DNA of 64,000 bases from Chionis minor (taxonomy: Eukaryota > Chordata > Aves > Charadriiformes > Chionididae): NCBI GenBank assembly GCA_013398295.1, contig VZSF01001346.1:56585-120584 (forward strand). The letters run 5' to 3'. Below are positions 62,270-64,000 of this stretch, piece after piece. The position numbers and the translations under genes were made by a program. Positions within the stretch are counted from its first letter, which is position 1, and each line of letters starts with the position of its first letter. A model generated the notes under the pieces. That model was given only the letters and a program-made list of their open reading frames with translations, searched no databases and was not told the DNA's origin.

Positions 62270-64000
62270 CCAACTTAAATGGTTCTATGCAAACACACAT
62301 AGCATGGGGAATAAGCAGGAGGAGTTAGAAATGTGTGCATGCCTGCAGTGCTATTGATCTTATTGGCATCCCTGAGACATGGTGGGATGGCTCTTATGAC
62401 TGGAATATTGGAATGGAAGGATACAGGCTCTTTAGGAAGGACAGGCTGGGGAGATGAGGAGGGGGTGTTGCCCTCAATGTTAAAGACCAGCTGGAGTGCA
62501 TGAAGCTCTGTCTGGGGATGGAGGAGGAGCTGACTGAGAGCCTGTGGGTCAGGATTAAGGGAGGACAGGGGCAGGTAACATTACAGTGGGGGTCTGCTAC
62601 TGCTACAGGCCACCTGACCAGGAAGACCAAGCGGTCTAGACAGATAGAAGCAGCCTCACATTCACAAGCCCTGGTCCTCATGGGGGACTTCAACCACGCC
62701 GATATCTGTTTGAGGGACAACACAGCAGGGCATAAGCAATCCATGAGATTCCTGGAATGCGTTGATGATAACTTCCATCTCCAAGTGAAAGAGGAGCCAA
62801 CGAGGAGAGGTGCTATGCTGGGCCTTGTTCTCACCCACAAGGAGGGACTGGTGAGGAATGTGGAGCTTGAGGGCATCCTCGGTTGTAGTGACTGTGAAAT
62901 GGTGGAGTTCAAGATCCTTAAGGCAGTAAGGAGGGTGCACAGCAAGCTCACTACCTTAGACTTCAGGAGAGTAGACTTTGGCCTCTTGAGTGATCTGCTT
63001 GGCAGAGTACCATGGGATAAAGCCCTGGAAGGAAGAGGGGCCTAAGAAAGATGGTTAATATTCAAGGATCACCTCCTCCAAGCTCAGGAGTGGTGCACCC
63101 CAACAAAGAGGAAGTTGGGCAAAAATGCCAAGACGCCTGCGTAGATGAAGAAGGAGCTCCTGGATAAACTCAAACAGAAAAATGAAACCTACAGAGAGAG
63201 AAAGGAGGACAGACAGCCTGGGAGGAATACAGAGAAATTGTCCAAGCAGCCAGGGATCAGGTTAGGAAAGCTGAAGCCCAGAAAGTTAGATCTGGCCAGG
63301 GATGTTAAGGGCAACAACAAAAGCTTCTACAGGTATGTCAGTGACAAAAGGAAGATAAAATGATAAATATGGGCCCTCTCTGGAAGCAAACAGGAGACCT
63401 GGTTACCTGGGATCTGGAGAAGGCTGAGATACTCAATGACTTTTTTGCCTCGGTCTTCACTGGCAAGGGCTCTAGCCACACGTCCGAAGCACAGAAGGTG
63501 AAGGCAGGGACTAGGAGAATGAGAAGCTACCCAGTGTAAGAGAAGATCAGGTTTGAGCCCATCTGAGGAACTGGAAGGTGCACAAATCCATGGGACGTGA
63601 TGCGATACATCCATGGGCCCTGAGGGAACTGGCAGATGAAGTTGCTAAGCTATCTATCATATTTGAGAAGTCATGGCAGGCTGGTGATATTCCTGCTGAC
63701 TGTAAAAGGGAAAACGTAAGCCCTGTTTTTAAAAAGGGAAAAAAAGAAGACCAGCGTCAGTCGCACCTCCATGCCCAGCAAGATCATGGAGTAGATCNAA
63801 AGAAGACCAGCGTCAGTCGCACCTCCATGCCCAGCAAGATCATGGAGTAGATCCCCCTGGAAACTATACTAATGCACATGGAAAATAAAGAGGTGATTAG
63901 TGACAGCCAACATGGCATCATTACAGTATATCATGCCTGAAAAATTTGGTGGCATTCTACAATAGGGTTGCAGCATTAGTGGATAAAGGAAGAGCAACTG
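62270..64000 (+). pseudogene. CR1 ORF2 remnant (APE endonuclease, start of reverse transcriptase)
   Basis: The longest intact piece is 62500-63045. The endonuclease shows ETWWD (about 62370), MGDFNHADIC (about 62680-62709) and GCSDCEMVEF (about 62880), where the SDH catalytic histidine is replaced by cysteine. A TGA stop interrupts the frame near 62456 and a TAA closes it at 63043-63045. The linker to the reverse transcriptase continues at 63145-63363. The fingers region (HKSMGRDAIHPWALRELADEV, from about 63581, and FKKGKKED) lies in another frame. The catalytic RT core is beyond the window. The duplicated block at 63743-63853 further disturbs this frame. Confidence 0.85.
63743..63853. repeat. 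55-bp exact duplication flanking an N, probable assembly artefact
   Basis: 63743-63797 and 63799-63853 are identical over 55 bp, separated only by an N at 63798. Duplicates ending exactly at a gap symbol are typical of two overlapping contig ends joined without merging. The duplicated sequence is ordinary CR1 ORF2 (from the KKGKKED to KIME region). Removing one copy and the N would give the expected single CR1 reading. Confidence 0.9.

Larger units (their letters stand above)
60930..64000 (+). mobile_element. Long CR1 LINE, ORF1 and 5' part of ORF2, runs off the window
   Basis: A sense-strand CR1 extending at least 3 kb and continuing past the window edge. It contains in order an ORF1 remnant, a short inter-ORF stretch, and ORF2 from the endonuclease into the beginning of the reverse transcriptase domain. 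Most CR1 copies are heavily 5'-truncated, so one reaching ORF1 is less common. Multiple frameshifts, stop codons and lost catalytic residues show it is dead. Confidence 0.93.

Noticed and set aside
63799..63853. Genuine tandem duplication in CR1 ORF2
   Set aside because: The copies are identical and separated exactly by an N, which points to assembly and not biology.
1..64000. CRISPR arrays, tRNA or rRNA genes, endogenous retroviruses, toxin genes
   Set aside because: Looked for regularly spaced repeats, cloverleaf-type tRNA boxes and retroviral gag/pol-like sequence or LTR pairs on both strands by eye; none seen.

Overview
This 64 kb window is from a vertebrate nuclear genome, most likely a bird. 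It is AT-rich, almost entirely non-coding DNA. Its only recognisable interspersed repeats are CR1 LINE fragments in both orientations, with the usual ATTCTATG-type 3' ends. CR1 dominance fits birds; turtles and crocodilians also carry CR1 and are not excluded. There are no bacterial-type operons, CRISPR arrays, tRNA or rRNA genes.

The one confident gene is B3GALT1 (beta-1,3-galactosyltransferase 1, GT31 family), an intact 326-residue single coding exon on the minus strand at 20682-21662. On its 5' side (higher coordinates) lies a leader with three short upstream ORFs, bounded by a good splice-acceptor candidate at 21892-21893. On its 3' side (lower coordinates) a probable 3' UTR of about 3.4 kb runs to an AATAAA at 17239-17244. 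Seven perfect Pumilio-type UGUANAUA sites lie on the gene strand of that UTR. They support both its extent and a model of heavy post-transcriptional control.

Layout: 1 to about 17.2 kb is downstream intergenic DNA with a 117-bp direct repeat pair (9831 and 10805), a CR1 3'-end pair (about 10.1 kb) and a perfect hairpin (10973). 17.2-21.9 kb is the B3GALT1 terminal exon. From 21.9 kb to the window end is most likely B3GALT1 intron or upstream DNA. It carries CR1 fragments at 39.2, 45.9, 49.8 and 57.7 kb, a GC-rich segment with opposed YY1-like motifs at 54.5 kb, and from about 60.9 kb to the end a long but mutated CR1 with ORF1 and the start of ORF2. A 55-bp exact duplication on either side of an N at 63798 looks like an assembly artefact.

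Apart from B3GALT1 and the CR1 remnants I recognise no protein-coding gene. The other open frames have the length and composition expected by chance. I did not find a new multi-gene system. The most interesting biological signal is the Pumilio-site array combined with upstream ORFs around B3GALT1.
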